A stretch of 64,000 nucleotides of DNA. Origin: Theocolax elegans. Taxonomy: Eukaryota; Arthropoda; Insecta; Hymenoptera; Cerocephalidae. The notes under the pieces were generated by a model that saw only the letters and a program-made list of their open reading frames with translations, had not been told where the DNA came from and ran no database searches. Shown piece after piece: positions 14,001 to 26,807 of the stretch (its first letter is position 1; every line of letters starts with the position of its first letter). The stretch is from contig CM047428.1 of assembly GCA_026168455.1 (NCBI GenBank), forward strand, positions 86,012,594 to 86,076,593, given 5' to 3'. The translations under genes and the position numbers were made by a program.

Positions 14001-15239
14001 AATTTATGCTAATTGGGGAATTCGAAACAACGAAAGTGGCAAGGATGTTTGAAAAAAAAGAGTAGACCCGATAATTTTAATTATTATATATGTCTCTCGT
14101 AAATCTATTCGAATTTAATTATAATAATATAATCATATATTATTCTCTGATGTATACATTCTCATATAAATAATTCTAGACTTATTTATTACTTAATTAA
14201 TTTATTCTCAATTGTTTTAAAGGGATGTCAAGGCTATTAAATTATTTAAATTTTTTCGTTCGCTCTGTTAGTTTAAATTAATTATGTTTGTAATCCTTAA
14301 TAGGTATAATTAATTAAAATTTGTAAACGTCATGGATTACGCCACTAAATAAGGAAGTGTCTTCATTTTTTTTTACAATTGACATATTTCCTTTTTACAA
14401 TAATAGAATATACAAAAATTTTAAGCGCGGGAAATTAAAATTTTTTATTTTGTTTTGACATCCCTTTTTAAATCGTCGAAGAGCGAAACTTCCAAAAATT
14501 CTTCTATTTGCACACAAATATTCAAATTTCGTATTGTACAAATAGTCGAAATTTGAAATACCATGCGCGTTAAATTACAGTGTAAATTTTAAAAAAAGGT
14601 CGGTGTTAATAAAAGTACTTGATATTTTTTAAAACTTTTGCATATCTTGACGTAAAAAATTGTACGACCGTTCATCGTGTAATATTCTTAAGAAAAATTG
14701 CGTAAGTGTTAAAAATAATAGGTAATCTAATTCAAAATTTTGTTTCATTTACGCGTTTGCAAGTTAAAAAAACAGTTTGAAATTCGAAACTTAATTGTAT
14801 ATTTTATCGAAATATATGGAAAAAATGTGTTATTAAAAATTAACAATAATTGCACAAAAAAACTTATCAAATTGGCGTTTCAATCACCTTATGACCCCGT
14901 CCCTTTTCAAGACTAGAATATAATCTGGTTAAAATATAAATAGAAATCTGTGAATAATTTTCGTAAAAATGCAAGCTAAATTAATAAAGTGTCCTTTATT
15001 TATTCTTCCGATTTTTTGTAGAATAGTACGGTCAGTGAAAATTTTATGTCTCTAAGAAGGAAGAGAATTAAGATATATAAATAAGTTTGGACGTAAATAT
15101 TGTGCGCGGTTTCGTTTTATGCAAAAGAAAGAAAAGGTTGTTCGTATATAATTTCAATAAATTATATTAATTTACTCCCAATGAAAGATTATTCAATTTT
15201 AATTAAATAAATAAAAATGTTATTTTCCGGGTAGAGGAA
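5031..15239. other. Long AT-rich, gene-poor stretch
   Basis: I find no exon, tRNA or conserved reading frame here. Short frames (for example at 6484-6693, 8235-8525, 9868-10098 and 13673-13927) have no recognisable domain and fit chance in AT-rich DNA. Notable small items are a fragment of the ACCGAGCC-end repeat at 6146-6190, a strong donor-like TTAGGTAAGTG near 5791-5801 with no coding exon before it, and a CGTCCCTTTTCAAG motif at 14899-14912 that recurs exactly near 44010. Confidence 0.5.
6146..6190. repeat. Fragment of the ACCGACCGAG-end repeat family
   Basis: TTACCGAGCCAACAATAAGG followed by GTAACTGCTACATTTATTT matches the reverse complement of the right arm of the 4484-4860 element with small gaps. 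Only one arm end is present, so this is a truncated or decayed copy. Confidence 0.45.
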
Positions 15240-17060
15240 TTGTTGCGTGTTTTATTCAGTTAACGTTGAACGAACTGGTGCGTAGAGACGAGCTGAACGA
15301 TGGCAAAATGTTTAATAACTGCACATAGTTTAGTAGGTTTATACGCGGAATTGCTCGCGGAGGCTTACGCTATATACTTGATTCTCGACTCGAAAAGTTC
15401 GTGTAAGGATTCTAATATTAGGACGGGTATGTTGCGTGCCATCCGCACAGGCGGACGAAGGGTTGCTTACGTCTCGATGGGAGAATAAAAAAATGGGAAA
15501 ATAAATAGACGTTGTTGTCTTTGGTGTATATGGCACGGTGGCACGGTGGCACGGTGGCACGTACGTGGCGCTTCCCTTGTCTTCCGCGGTGCGTCGATCT
15601 ACGTCACGCGGTCGGTAATTCACCGAGCGAGGAGCCGAGGAAACCGAAAAGTCACATGAAACGTGTGCCTGTGCGTGCGACGTGCGTGCGTGAGTCGCGC
15701 GTTAGACGTGTAGGTGGATTCGCCCGTTCGCCGACCCACGCACGCTCCTCGGCCTCGCTGGGTTATGTGTATAATATATAGATTTATGTGGGCGAAGGTA
15801 AACAAAGATAAGGAAAGATGGATAAATGGATGTGGGGTAGGGAAGGAAAGGGAAGGGAAGGGAAAGACCTCACCCGGGGGTCGGATACTCACCCGTTCAT
15901 CCTCGTTGGGAAATGTCGTTGGCGATCCCTTTGGTCCCCCGTTGAATACTACGAGGAGCGTCGGAGCAGAGTCACAACAGGTGTTGCTGCTCGGTGACGC
16001 CTGACGGTGGTACACGCGCGGTCCACAGTCCACGGACAGACACAGATAGAGACACAGACACAGACACAGACACAGACGCGGAGATAGAGAGAGAGAGTCA
16101 CGGGAGGTACACGGGGGGCACTCTCGAGTCTCGAGTTCGTAAAATCCCTATGACGGTACAAGTCCTCGAACAAAGCAGCAAGGAAATTTAAGGAATCCGC
16201 GTGCGTGGGGGGTAAGCGTGTCCATCCGGTGTGTCCGGTGGTCGGAGGACGATGCCTAGGTAGTACCTTGCCTCTCGACGGCCGAGGTAGGTGGGAGTGC
16301 GGGACGCTCGGGGTAAACGCCGGGTCTCGCGGCACCAGGAGGACCACGAGGACCAGGAGGACGAGGTGTGGAGGACACGGAATGTCACGAGCGGCACACG
16401 CGCACACCGGACGAGAGTTCCGCCCGTGGCACCGACTCGGCTCGAAACCCTCGGATCTTCGAGCCCGGGGTACGGCACACCATATCTTCTCGCGCTCGTG
16501 CAGCTCCCGCGAGGTTAGGTTTCCACCGAGTCACCGAGCCTCCCTACACCAACACCGACGCACTACCGCTGCACGCCCGCGACATTTACTCTTATCTTTC
16601 CTCTCTTTTTCCTCTCTTCCCTTCGACCAAAATATTCTTTATTAATTTTATCCCTTTCGCAGTTGTTGTACTACGTCTCTCTCCCTCTCTCTCCCTCTCT
16701 CTCTCTCTCTCTATTTCTCTCTCATACCCCCTGTCTAGCTTTTTTGTTTAACGTCTACACATGCTCACTTTACGAAATCAACATTTTTTTCCTCGTTTTC
16801 TTTTTGTTCGGTTGTTGTTGTATCGTCTGCGAGAGTATTCGTTATTATTGACATCTGGTGTGACTCGCCGCTCGCCGTTCGCGCGGCTCCCTTGATATCT
16901 CGCGCGATAGACGGAGACAGACGGAGAAAGCTCTGATTCGCGATATGCCTGTCCTTTGCTTTCTGCTTTGTACACTCGGTTACTTTGAGTGAGTAAGGTA
17001 GACCCCGCTAGAGTTACGTTCGCGCGCCTTATCAACCGATAGTACATTTTCCTTCCTCTC
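15240..17060. promoter_or_regulatory. Orphan GC-rich island, possible promoter or non-coding first exon
   Basis: About 1.8 kb is clearly richer in G, C and CpG than the flanks on both sides. It holds an 8-bp tandem repeat (15531-15561), an ACACAG-type tract (about 16051-16076) and a pyrimidine tract (16675-16723). Many overlapping frames on both strands arise from the low stop-codon frequency in GC-rich DNA. None shows a recognisable domain, and they shadow each other. The composition resembles the luna promoter region at 44.6-46.3 kb, so a promoter or first exon of an unidentified transcript is plausible. Strand and target gene cannot be told from the sequence. Confidence 0.35.
15531..15561. 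repeat. TGGCACGG tandem repeat
   Basis: The 8-bp unit TGGCACGG is repeated almost four times without a mismatch, at the left part of the GC-rich island. Confidence 0.95.
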
Positions 17061-18300
17061 AAATTTTACCGCCTTTTTTTCGACTGCACCATTATTTTTT
17101 ATCTTCACACTCTCAAGTTTTACTACACTTTAGAACAATAATAAAATTCAAATTGAAAAGAAGATTCAACATTTTTCTCACTGTAGGTTCAAATGTTTAA
17201 AACAATCAAACTAATAAGTTAACGGACATGAGCCATTCGTACTTGAAAAAAAACATATTACATTAAGTATACATAACTGCACTGTCTTCTTTAACAAACA
17301 TTGTTATATTTTATTTTATTCGTAAGTTCTATAATGTATCAGATTTTATTCCTTTTTTGTATTGGCCTCAACGTTTCGTTGTTGAATAATTTATATTATT
17401 TTTATTAGAAAAGTTGAATGCATTTTTTCAGGTTGAACGACAATATATCTGTTGTATTTTAAACAAATTTAAGGTAGTAATATCTAATTGGGTTATCAAC
17501 CCAGTGTGGTGTATGCCATTTAAGTACATTTATTTAACGGAATATGAACCCTAAAAACCAGAAAAATGATTTATTCTTTATTAATCGAGATATTCATTTT
17601 ATGGAAAAATTTTTGGACATCCATGAATCATTGTTTTATAAACGTATATTTTACCGACAAAAATAGTCATATAAGTAATTGATAATTTGTATTTCTAATT
17701 GACAATGCTATTCTATTTGTTTTGAACAATATCTGTCATTTTTTCAGATTTTTCTCATAATTAGGTTTCAAAATTTTTGAGTTTTTCTAGGTAGGTCTCT
17801 ACAATTTGGGTGTCACATACCCTTACAGAAACTTAATACTATTTTTATATGACATATAAGTTAATCGAACAATTGATTCTTTTAAAAATGTTAAAGGATA
17901 TATTTCAAATGAATCATTTTTAATAAAAGTGATTTATTTTTCGAATTATTTTTATGATTTATTTTTACTTTTTCGAAGGTGTCTTCTATTTATTAATTAG
18001 AAATTTCACAGTATTTCGTATTATTCAATAAATTATTATCTCTAATGCTCATTTAGATTTTTCGTAAAGTATTAGATTTTTTTTGTTGAATGAACGTGAA
18101 AATTTATTTATTTTGCTCAGTCGGTAACAATGAAATACGTATGCGATATGCAATATGCCTGCATCACGAAAAAAGATAAAAATCAAATTATCGTATAAAC
18201 CGTCAAACATTTGCATTTTTTCTTAAAATGTGGGTATCCGAGTCGATATTTAATTTAAATACTGAATTCAATAAACTCTCTTTGTACGTTTAATATGACA
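17061..18300. other. AT-rich intergenic stretch before NDUFS1
   Basis: No gene, tRNA or clear repeat element is seen between the GC island and the NDUFS1 promoter region. Confidence 0.5.
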
Positions 18301-18339
18301 AAAAGAAAATTTCGAACTAAAAGTACAAAACATACTCGA

Positions 18340-18514
18340 TCAGCGGCCAGCGCACACCGCACCTAGGGTCGATAATATCGATATCACTAGAATCTAGTTA
18401 CTCTCGATTTGTACTGGTTTCTCTCTAAAAACTCTCCGAGCAGAAGTACTATTAAGCTATAAGTCAATATAGCTTGTACCATAAAGAAAAAAAGAAAATA
18501 CGAAGTAGATTAAG
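18340..18514 (+). promoter_or_regulatory. Probable NDUFS1 promoter and 5' non-coding exon
   Basis: A perfect TATCGATA palindrome at 18376-18383 is the DRE motif, a known core-promoter element of insect housekeeping genes bound by DREF. About 130 bp downstream, AAG followed by GTAAAA at 18515 makes a good 5' splice donor, so a short untranslated exon could run from roughly 18400 to 18514. Its intron would then join either the acceptor TTTACAG near 18710 or the acceptor GTTATAG that ends exactly before the NDUFS1 ATG at 18838. The transcription start itself is inferred. Confidence 0.45.
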
Positions 18515-18837
18515 GTAAAATTGTTTAATATTATTACCTTTAATAATAACGCATCAACGTCATAACGGTATCGTTACGTATTACATTCCACATTTTTTGG
18601 TTTATTATAAATTTTGAAGAAAAAACATTTTTTCACGATTCCTAGGTTATCCCATTGGATATATAAATCATATTATGTTTATTTATTACATAACTTAATT
18701 AAATTTACAGCTGGCCTATCGTCGCATGTTTAGAAAGTCAGTTTTTTCAACCATTATTGACAGCAAAGTACATTTAATATGCTCGTATATACATATATAT
18801 ATATATAGACGTACATATAGATTCTATATTGTTATAG

Positions 18838-21800
18838 ATGTTGCGCTTACCGATATTGAGGACAACGCGTCTTTTAAGTGGTAAAAATGGGGAAGCTTCG
18901 TTTCACGCTACAGGATATAAACATCAACAACCTCAACCTGCTTCCGACCTTATAGAAGTTTTCATCGATGATAAACCGGTGCACGTTCCTCCAGGAACAA
19001 CAGTATTGAAGGTATCAATTCTTCCATCCGGTTACATTTTGTACATTATTACTGTGCATTAAGTTGACATTTGATGCATACATCAGGATTTGCAAATTTA
19101 AATAAACTATATTATTATATAATTTTGATAAATATTGTAAAGAAATTTCCGTCACCCTAAATATCTATGTGCATCAAATTATTTAATTTCATTTACTTTT
19201 TTAATTCAATTTGACAAATATTATATTTTTATTATACATATACTATATCTTTTATAAAATTAGACGTCAATAACTATAGTTTGCAAATATACATATATAT
19301 AAGAGAAACACAAGTTATAATTTTACTATTCTATTATTAACTATGATTTATTTTACAATACCTATATTAATTTCTAGTTATATTTCTATTTATTAACAAA
19401 TGATTTTTATTTAAAGATCTTATAATAAAGTATTTTAATTTTAGTTACTAAACAAGTATTTATACAATGAAAATTTTGGGAAAAAAGAAAAAGCATTGAT
19501 GCTGATGAATAAAAGAAAAATAAAAAACTAGTTTGGCGATGTTTTCATAACTTATCGTGAATTGTGATAACTGATAAAACAGTGAATAACAAGACAACTT
19601 ACTGTATGTTATAAAAATGATATTTTTAATTCTAAATTCTTGTTAATACATAATCATTACCTAATGGTTTACCATAAGCATTACCTGATCATTTACCGGA
19701 TGATGGGTATCCGTTAAACATTGTCAAACTAATTTACAATTATATTTTCTTGTCTAATTGTTAAAAAATAATACTTTGTTTAATATAAATACCAAATTTC
19801 TTTCAAGAATATGCATTAATAATTTAATGTTTATTATAAAATATACATTACAATTAATAACATTATTTTATGTTGTTTACATAAAAAAATACAATAAAAA
19901 AAATCTGATAATTAAATACAAATCATTTCCAAATATTTTGTTATTTTCATTTAACAGGTTATTCATGCAGAATTTCTAGGGTAATGTACATATATGTAAA
20001 TCTATAATTGTGATGTTAAACAGGCTGCAGCAGTAGCAGGTGTTGAGATTCCCAGATTTTGTTACCATGAACGTCTGGCTGTTGCTGGTAATTGTAGAAT
20101 GTGTCTAGTAGAAATAGAGAAGCAAGTTAAGGTACAATAAATGTTATATTTTTACAATGAGTTATAATATTAATAAAGAGTATAATTATTATTTATGTGT
20201 GTCTTAGCCTGTTGCAGCATGCGCTATGCCAGTAATGAAAGGGTGGAGAGTCAAGACTAATTCAGATTTAACGCGCAAAGCTAGAGAAGGTGTAATGGAA
20301 TTTTTATTAGTTAATCATCCTTTAGATTGTCCAATTTGTGATCAGGGTGGAGAATGTGATTTACAAGATCAAAGTATGGCTTTTGGTAACGATAGAAGTC
20401 GATTTACCGATATTAATTTCAGTGGAAAAAGAGCAGTCGAAGATAAGGATATAGGACCTCTTATTAAAACTGTCATGACCAGATGCATTCATTGTACTAG
20501 GTGCATTCGTTTCGCATCTGAAATTGCTGGAGTTGATGATCTTGGTACAACTGGACGTGGAAATGATATGCAGGTTAGATAATTCTGTCAAATAAAAAAT
20601 GATTTAATTTTCAAGCTCAATATTCCATTTAAACGTGTCTTTCAATTTTTAGGTGGGTACATATGTTGAAAAATTGTTTATGTCAGAGGTGTCCGGGAAC
20701 ATCATTGATCTATGTCCTGTTGGAGCTTTAACAAGCAAACCATATGCTTTTGTTGCACGGCCATGGGAAAATTATCGAACTGACAGTATTGATGTTCATG
20801 ATGCTGTTGGTAGCAATATTGTAGTATCTCATAGAACTGGAGAAGTTTTAAGAGTTCTTCCACGAGTCAACGAGGTATGGTAAAAAATATTATAAATTGT
20901 AAAAGAAAAAGATACATGTTATTAAATTATTTAATTTTTGTTTTATATAGGAAGTAAATGAAGAATGGTTATCTGATAAGGCTCGATTTTCTTATGATGG
21001 TCTTAAAAGACAAAGATTAATAACGCCTATGTTGAAAATTGATGGCAAATTACAAAACACTGAGTGGGAAGATGCTCTTGTTGCTGGTATGCATATCTAA
21101 ATAAAATACAAAAAGAAAATATTACATAATAATTTGCAATATTTGTAAAGAATAAAATTAAATCAAAAATATATTTAGAATATGTTAACTAAACATTGGC
21201 ATTGTAGATTAGAATTGAAACTTGTCACGAACAAAATGTGGCACAGGATTTAGAAAAATATTAAAAATTAAGCATGAATAATATTGAAAAACATAGAATT
21301 ACGTTATAAAAAAAACATTATTATATGATTATATAGGATTATTTATTATTTTAAAAATACATTAATAATTTCATTTGTTACAAATATTAACAATTTTAGT
21401 ATTGTCAAAAAGGCTTGATATAAAAATGAAGTTTAAAGGAAAAATTTATTGAAAGATTTATAGACAAATAATAAAATAAACTGTACGTTATCTATACATG
21501 GAAATAAATAAACTAAACTAAACTATAATAAAATAAACTAAAAATGTAATACAGATTTTATGAAAATTTTAAATTAAATGATATCATTAAAAATATATAT
21601 TTATATATTGACAATAAAATAGTGCATACTCTTATGTTTATCATTATTTTACAGCTTCAAGGGCTCTACAAGATCTTGCACCAAATAAATGTGCTGTAAT
21701 TGCTGGTAAAATGGTGGATGCAGAAGCTTTGGTGGCTGCTAAAGACTTGATTAATAGTCTTGGTAGTGAACTTTTAGCTACCGAACAAGATTTTCCACAA

Positions 21801-23717
21801 GAGGGTGCAGGCGTTGATCTCCGAAGTAATTATTTACTGAACAATAATATTAAAAATATTGAAGAAGCGGATGTTGTACTTTTAATTGGTACAAATCCAA
21901 GATACGAGGCTCCTATTGTTAACATTCGAATAAGGAAAGGATATTTACATGGAGAACAAGCTGTTGGTCTTATTGGACCAAAGGTTGATACAACTTACGA
22001 ATACAAGGTAGCAATTTTATTCTTTACTTTTTTCAGTATTGATGTTCAAACCAACAGATTTATAGAAACTTAACAAAATCTGTTTAGTAGAAGAGTTTAT
22101 TTTTCATTATATTGTCAATATATATTGGTTATATAGAAAACATGTATATAATTTTCTATAAATAAGAAATATGTACAACTTTACATTAGTAATTGAAAAT
22201 AATGTACATTCTAATATAAATTATAATTTAGCATTTAGGTCAAAGCGCTAATGTAATTGCACAAATAAAATCTGGCTCAAACGAATTTTCGGAAATTTTG
22301 TCAAAATCTAAGAAACCTTTGGTTATCCTTGGTGCAGAACAGCTGACTCGACCAGATGGAGCGAAAATTCTTGCGGAAACTCAGTCATTATGCAAAGCAA
22401 TAGAGAGTCGTGTAAAAGTTAGTACTATATCACATTTTTATAATTTAAATTATAATTGAATTAATCAATTATACGATCACAATTTTTTTCGTAGGCTCCA
22501 AAAGACTGGAAAGTGATGAATATCCTTCATACAAACGCATCACAAGTCGCAGCTTTAGATCTTGGTTATGCATCTTCGCTTGATGACTTGAAGAAAAGTG
22601 AACCACGAGTTCTTTTCCTTCTTGGAGCAGATGATCCACGAATTAAGAAAGAAGATTTTGGAACGTCTTACATTATATACATAGGTAAATTTCTATATTT
22701 AAAGGATATGGTACATAAAAATTAGTTTCCGTGTTAATTTTCTATTGACAATAAGTAGACGCTATTTTATTGGATTTGAATATTATCTACAAATTTTTTT
22801 AATATTTTTTTTAAGTAATTCAGACTTTTTGAGTAGTCGTGTATCACGATTTTTATACCTAGGTGTAGAGTGATTATTTATTATTATTTATTAATTTAAA
22901 ATTAATTATTTTGACAAAGTCGCTCTGAAAGCTTATTTTACATCATTTAAGCATCACGTATGAATTTTTCCAGATTTTTAATTTCATTTTAAGTTGCAAT
23001 TTTCGAGTTTATGAAGATACATTCCTGTAGGATTATCGCATTGCGTTAAATAAAACAAATTTGACAAAATTTACAAAAATATAAATTTTAGGTAGCCACG
23101 GTGATCTTGGGGCAGCGATAGCTGATGTCGTTTTACCTGGAGCAGCGTATACCGAAAAATGTGGCACCTACGTAAACACCGAAGGCAGATCGCAACAAAC
23201 GAATGCGGCTATTACACCACCTGGTTTGGCTCGACCAGATTGGAAAATCATTCGAGCACTGTCCGAGGTAAAAGAAATTGCATAATTTTTATAGATCACG
23301 TTGAAAAATGCCATAGTTTTTGCAATTTAAAATTTATAAAAAATAATATTTTATACATACATAGATTGCCGGATACCGTTTACCGTACGATGATTTATCC
23401 GAAGTGCGAAGTAGGCTCGAGGAGATCGCACCGCATTTATTGAGATACGGAGATTTGGAAACCGCTAATTTTACAACGCAACTGTACGCGTTAGCAGAAG
23501 TAAGTACGAGACGAATAAATCACTTACTAAAAATTGTTCACGATAGACTAAATATAATTATTGTTTTTAGGCTACAAATGTTCCTTTATCATCTGAACCT
23601 ATTGACGTAAAACAAAAGAGTTTGGATCAGTTTTTCATGACCGATTCGATTTCACGAGCTTCGCCAACAATGGCTAAGTGCGTTCAAGCAGTTCTTAAGC
23701 AGCAAGCCCAAGTCTAA
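18838..23717 (+). CDS. NDUFS1: NADH-ubiquinone oxidoreductase 75 kDa subunit, mitochondrial (complex I; Drosophila ND-75)
   Basis: Iron-sulfur subunit of the complex I peripheral arm, which carries electrons from the flavin site towards quinone in the mitochondrial matrix. Eleven coding exons: 18838-19011, 20024-20131, 20208-20573, 20653-20874, 20951-21086, 21655-22007, 22232-22417, 22495-22684, 23092-23267, 23365-23499 and 23571-23717. All introns are GT-AG, the frame stays open, and the product is about 730 residues (human 727). Residues 1-15 are basic and hydrophobic, as in a mitochondrial presequence. Cluster ligands by position: 2Fe-2S C71, C82, C85, C99; N5 H131, C135, C138, C144; N4 C187, C190, C193, C237. 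The spacing matches the human protein, allowing for a four-residue insertion before GKRAVEDK. The C-terminal half is the molybdopterin-oxidoreductase-like fold. An in-frame TAG directly precedes the ATG, which fixes the start unless an upstream coding exon exists. Confidence 0.97.
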
Positions 23718-23798
23718 GCGATCGAGTGATGAAAAAACTTTGTAAATATAAAATTCGTATTCGAGAAGAAAGAAAAAAGTACACGAATAACTTTAAGA

Positions 23799-23804
23799 AA
23801 TAAA
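23799..23804 (+). promoter_or_regulatory. NDUFS1 polyadenylation signal
   Basis: A canonical AATAAA lies 82 bp after the NDUFS1 stop codon, in AT-rich sequence suited to a short 3' UTR. The cleavage site is probably 15-30 bp downstream. Confidence 0.65.
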
Positions 23805-24194
23805 TTTTAGTAAACAAATTTTCCGAGCTAGAATATAATTAAATTATGTAAATAATATTTAAATATATAATATAAATTTTTAATCGTTAAAACTTTGGTG
23901 CTCTTTATTATAACGCGACCATGTTGCAGCGTTACGTACGATATACAAAAATTCAGATTTATGTTATGTTTCCTCCGCTCCTATTAAATTGAGAATTAAA
24001 GTATAATTGAATAGTATAATGAAAAAGTAAGAAAAATGTGTAAGTAGACAAGTTGACAAAACAAGAATAATTTACAAATAAAATTATAAATACATTTACA
24101 AATCGTTCAACTGTGTTTATTATCATGATATTAAGCAAATATTACACTTTAAAAATTTATATTAGTATTTTTCTTTTATAAACAAATGAATGAA

Positions 24195-24495
24195 TATTTT
24201 AAAAAACCTTGAAGGTCAGGCCCTTCGGCACATTTTAAATAATATAACCAAATTTTTCCAGATTTTTGAATCCATAATTTTATTATGATGTTTGGGTTAA
24301 AGAGTGTGCTTTTTTCACTACTAACTATCGAATAAAAATTGATTACTTAATTATTATTTAAAAAAGAATTTTTTCTTTAAAAAATCAGAACGTCAGGCCC
24401 TTCCTTATTTTTTAAACTATCCATATGAATTTTGTTCAGATTTTTAATTCAATATTTTAGATATAATGTTTGGGTTAAAAGGTGCAGATTTCTGT
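24195..24495 (+). repeat. Two direct copies of an interspersed repeat of about 180 bp
   Basis: Two units starting near 24205 and 24385 share in order GTCAGGCCCTTC, an ATTTTTAAA-like block, CAGATTTTT, an ATAATTTTA-like block and ATRATGTTTGGGTTAAA. A third, inverted copy lies at 4905-5030. No coding frame is present. The class is unknown; the tandem arrangement may reflect a local duplication. Confidence 0.6.
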
Positions 24496-24499
24496 AATT

Positions 24500-25890
24500 T
24501 GGATAAGTTTTGAATTTGCGGTCGGAACATACCCAGTCTTGCATACTTGCACATTTTGATGAAAATGTTTTTAATCCTTTACTGTTATAAAGTAAAAATT
24601 TTAAACTGTATAATTTTCCCCCAAAATTACTATTTTCTAATTATTATGTCAATTTGTATATTTTAGAGATAAAGTACAACAATATCAGATTCATTTATAA
24701 GAAAATGTATTCAACACTTGGGGTTGCTAAGGGGTACAATAGTAATACTAAGGGTTAGTATTACTATTACTATTATTATTATTATTTCTTGTTATTAACT
24801 ATTATTTTCAAGAGAAGAGGAAGCCAAGATATTATGTCACCCTTCAGATCGTCGACCTATTTTCCAAAGTCCTGGTGTACTCCGGAAGGTGAGTATGATT
24901 TCCGCGTGGACCAACGTTATATCCTCCGTAGTTAGGAAGCATTCTCCCAAAATTAGATATCCATGCTACTAAATCTGATACAGTAACTCAGTATGTGCAA
25001 TGGCGCAGAGGCATCTGGCTTCCTTCATTACACTATCCGAGCTTAAGAGGATGTCAAACTTGTTATGTTACTATCCAAGTCATCTACCGACTGACGAAGT
25101 ACTGTTTTTTACATACATACACAAATAGTTTATATTTAAATTTAAAAAAAACCCACAGTAGATTGTTGTTTCTTATTTTTAAATCAACTAGTGGCTTGGT
25201 GCAATTGTCAAAGAGATTAATTTAAAATAACAGTTGTGGAGCCTCAAAAATCATTTTAAATCTGTGTTAAGTTTTATATATTTATGTTTAATATATATTG
25301 ATTTTGTGTACTTTTTCCTTTTACTAATTTTAGTATTCACTTTTCTTTACCTATTTTTTTAGAATTACACTAAAAATTATTAAAACGAAAGTATAAATTT
25401 ACGATGTAGAAAATTATAGTAAATTATATTTTCAGATCAAATATCAATAAAACTATGATGTGCTAATTTTTTATCATTTTTGAAATATTGAATTTACTTA
25501 CAAAGTTTATTTACATTAAAAATATATTTACATTATTATAATAAATAAATGAGTAACTATATGCGTTTTTCTTTCCAAAATTAAGTAATACGAATACAAA
25601 AGCAAATATTATTACTTATCCATTATTCATCCAAAATTGCGTTTCGAAATTTTAATTTCATTTTCAAGAAGTATTCGACGTAAAGTTGCGGATGAATACT
25701 TCTCCAGCTCTTATCTAATGTATCAAATTCGGAGTGTATGCATGGCTGTGCAATGTTTGGTAGTATTTGTCATTATTAGGGAAAGTTAAGCAAATTAATG
25801 TTTTACGCACAATTGCCTAATATATTTTTTAATTTAGATACTATTTGACGAAGTGTGGTAGTATTTATAAACGAAATATGGTAATGACAA
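24500..25890. other. AT-rich region, no gene identified
   Basis: An ATT microsatellite is present near 24759-24787. The next 300 bp (about 24810-25110) are less AT-rich than their surroundings and may be an old retroelement or SINE fragment, but I could not match them to a known sequence. No supported reading frame. Confidence 0.4.
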
Positions 25891-25892
25891 AT

Positions 25893-26161
25893 TGTTACCG
25901 ACCAAATAATTTGAGACGAAATAACTATTCCAGTTAAATAAACGTGATAAATTATGAATAACCAAGACATTGTTGCCCATCGTTTCAGTATTAACTTGCA
26001 CCAGTATGGCATGTTTCATACAAAAATATAAAAGCAGTCAAAAATGGAATTTGGAGGAAATTTTCAAGATTTGCCTATGAAATTTATAGCTCAGTGATAG
26101 ACAATATTCAAACATAATACCTTGGTTTGTTCATAAGTTACAATTGTGGTCGGTAAAAATT
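25893..26161. mobile_element. Short inverted-repeat element, TTACCGACC family
   Basis: The left end contains TTGTTACCGACCAAAT and the right end CAATTGTGGTCGGTAAAAAT, which are reverse complements over the TTACCGACC core. The left half also shares blocks with 26808-26910 and 31762-31850, including GAGACG, TTAAATAAA-like and AAGACATTGTTGCCC. Only non-coding sequence lies inside, as in a MITE-like non-autonomous element. Confidence 0.6.
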
Positions 26162-26807
26162 AAGTTCGACACCCCTTAAAATTAAACAGAATAAATTAAA
26201 GTTTTGAATTCATCATAATTAACAATGAAACATGTGATATTTGAGACGGAATTCAACAAAAATGATTAGCCAAGTTTACATGCCTTTTGATTATAGTTCA
26301 TCACACCCTGTACTTGGCCATGCATTATGCACTGGGGAAGTGACTGTTTGCAGCAAATTAATATATCTTAACTACTATATATAACTATGTATTTATCGCA
26401 TATACGAAAATTCTTCTCTTATGGGAGTTATAGGTGGTATATGGGTATTACTTAAAATAAGTGCCATTTAGGAAGAGACAAAATTTTTTTTTTATTTTAA
26501 ATTTTTAATGTCTTTACGTGAAATATATAAACATAAAACATCAAGTTAGTTGAGCTTAAATAACATATTATGTTGTAGGCGACAACTTTGTTGACGAAGT
26601 AGATCAAAGTCCTCTCCATCGACTTATTAACCAACCATCATGATTAAATATTAATAATATATTTTTTTCTTTTGCTAATAAATTATTTTATTATTTAATA
26701 TTAAAGTTTTATTTTTAATGAAATGTAAATAATAAAAAATTCTTTTGTGTATTAATTAATTAAAACTTACATTTACATTTTAATTTAACATTTTTAACTT
26801 AAGGGGA

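Noticed and set aside
15256..15292. Initiator TTCAGTT followed by AGACG, like an Inr plus DPE core promoter
   Set aside because: The AGACG lies one base off the strict spacing needed for a working DPE, and no gene follows.
15339..16751. Several overlapping reading frames of 90-152 codons on both strands
   Set aside because: They overlap each other in all frames, lie in GC-rich low-stop DNA with simple repeats, and show no domain or exon boundary.
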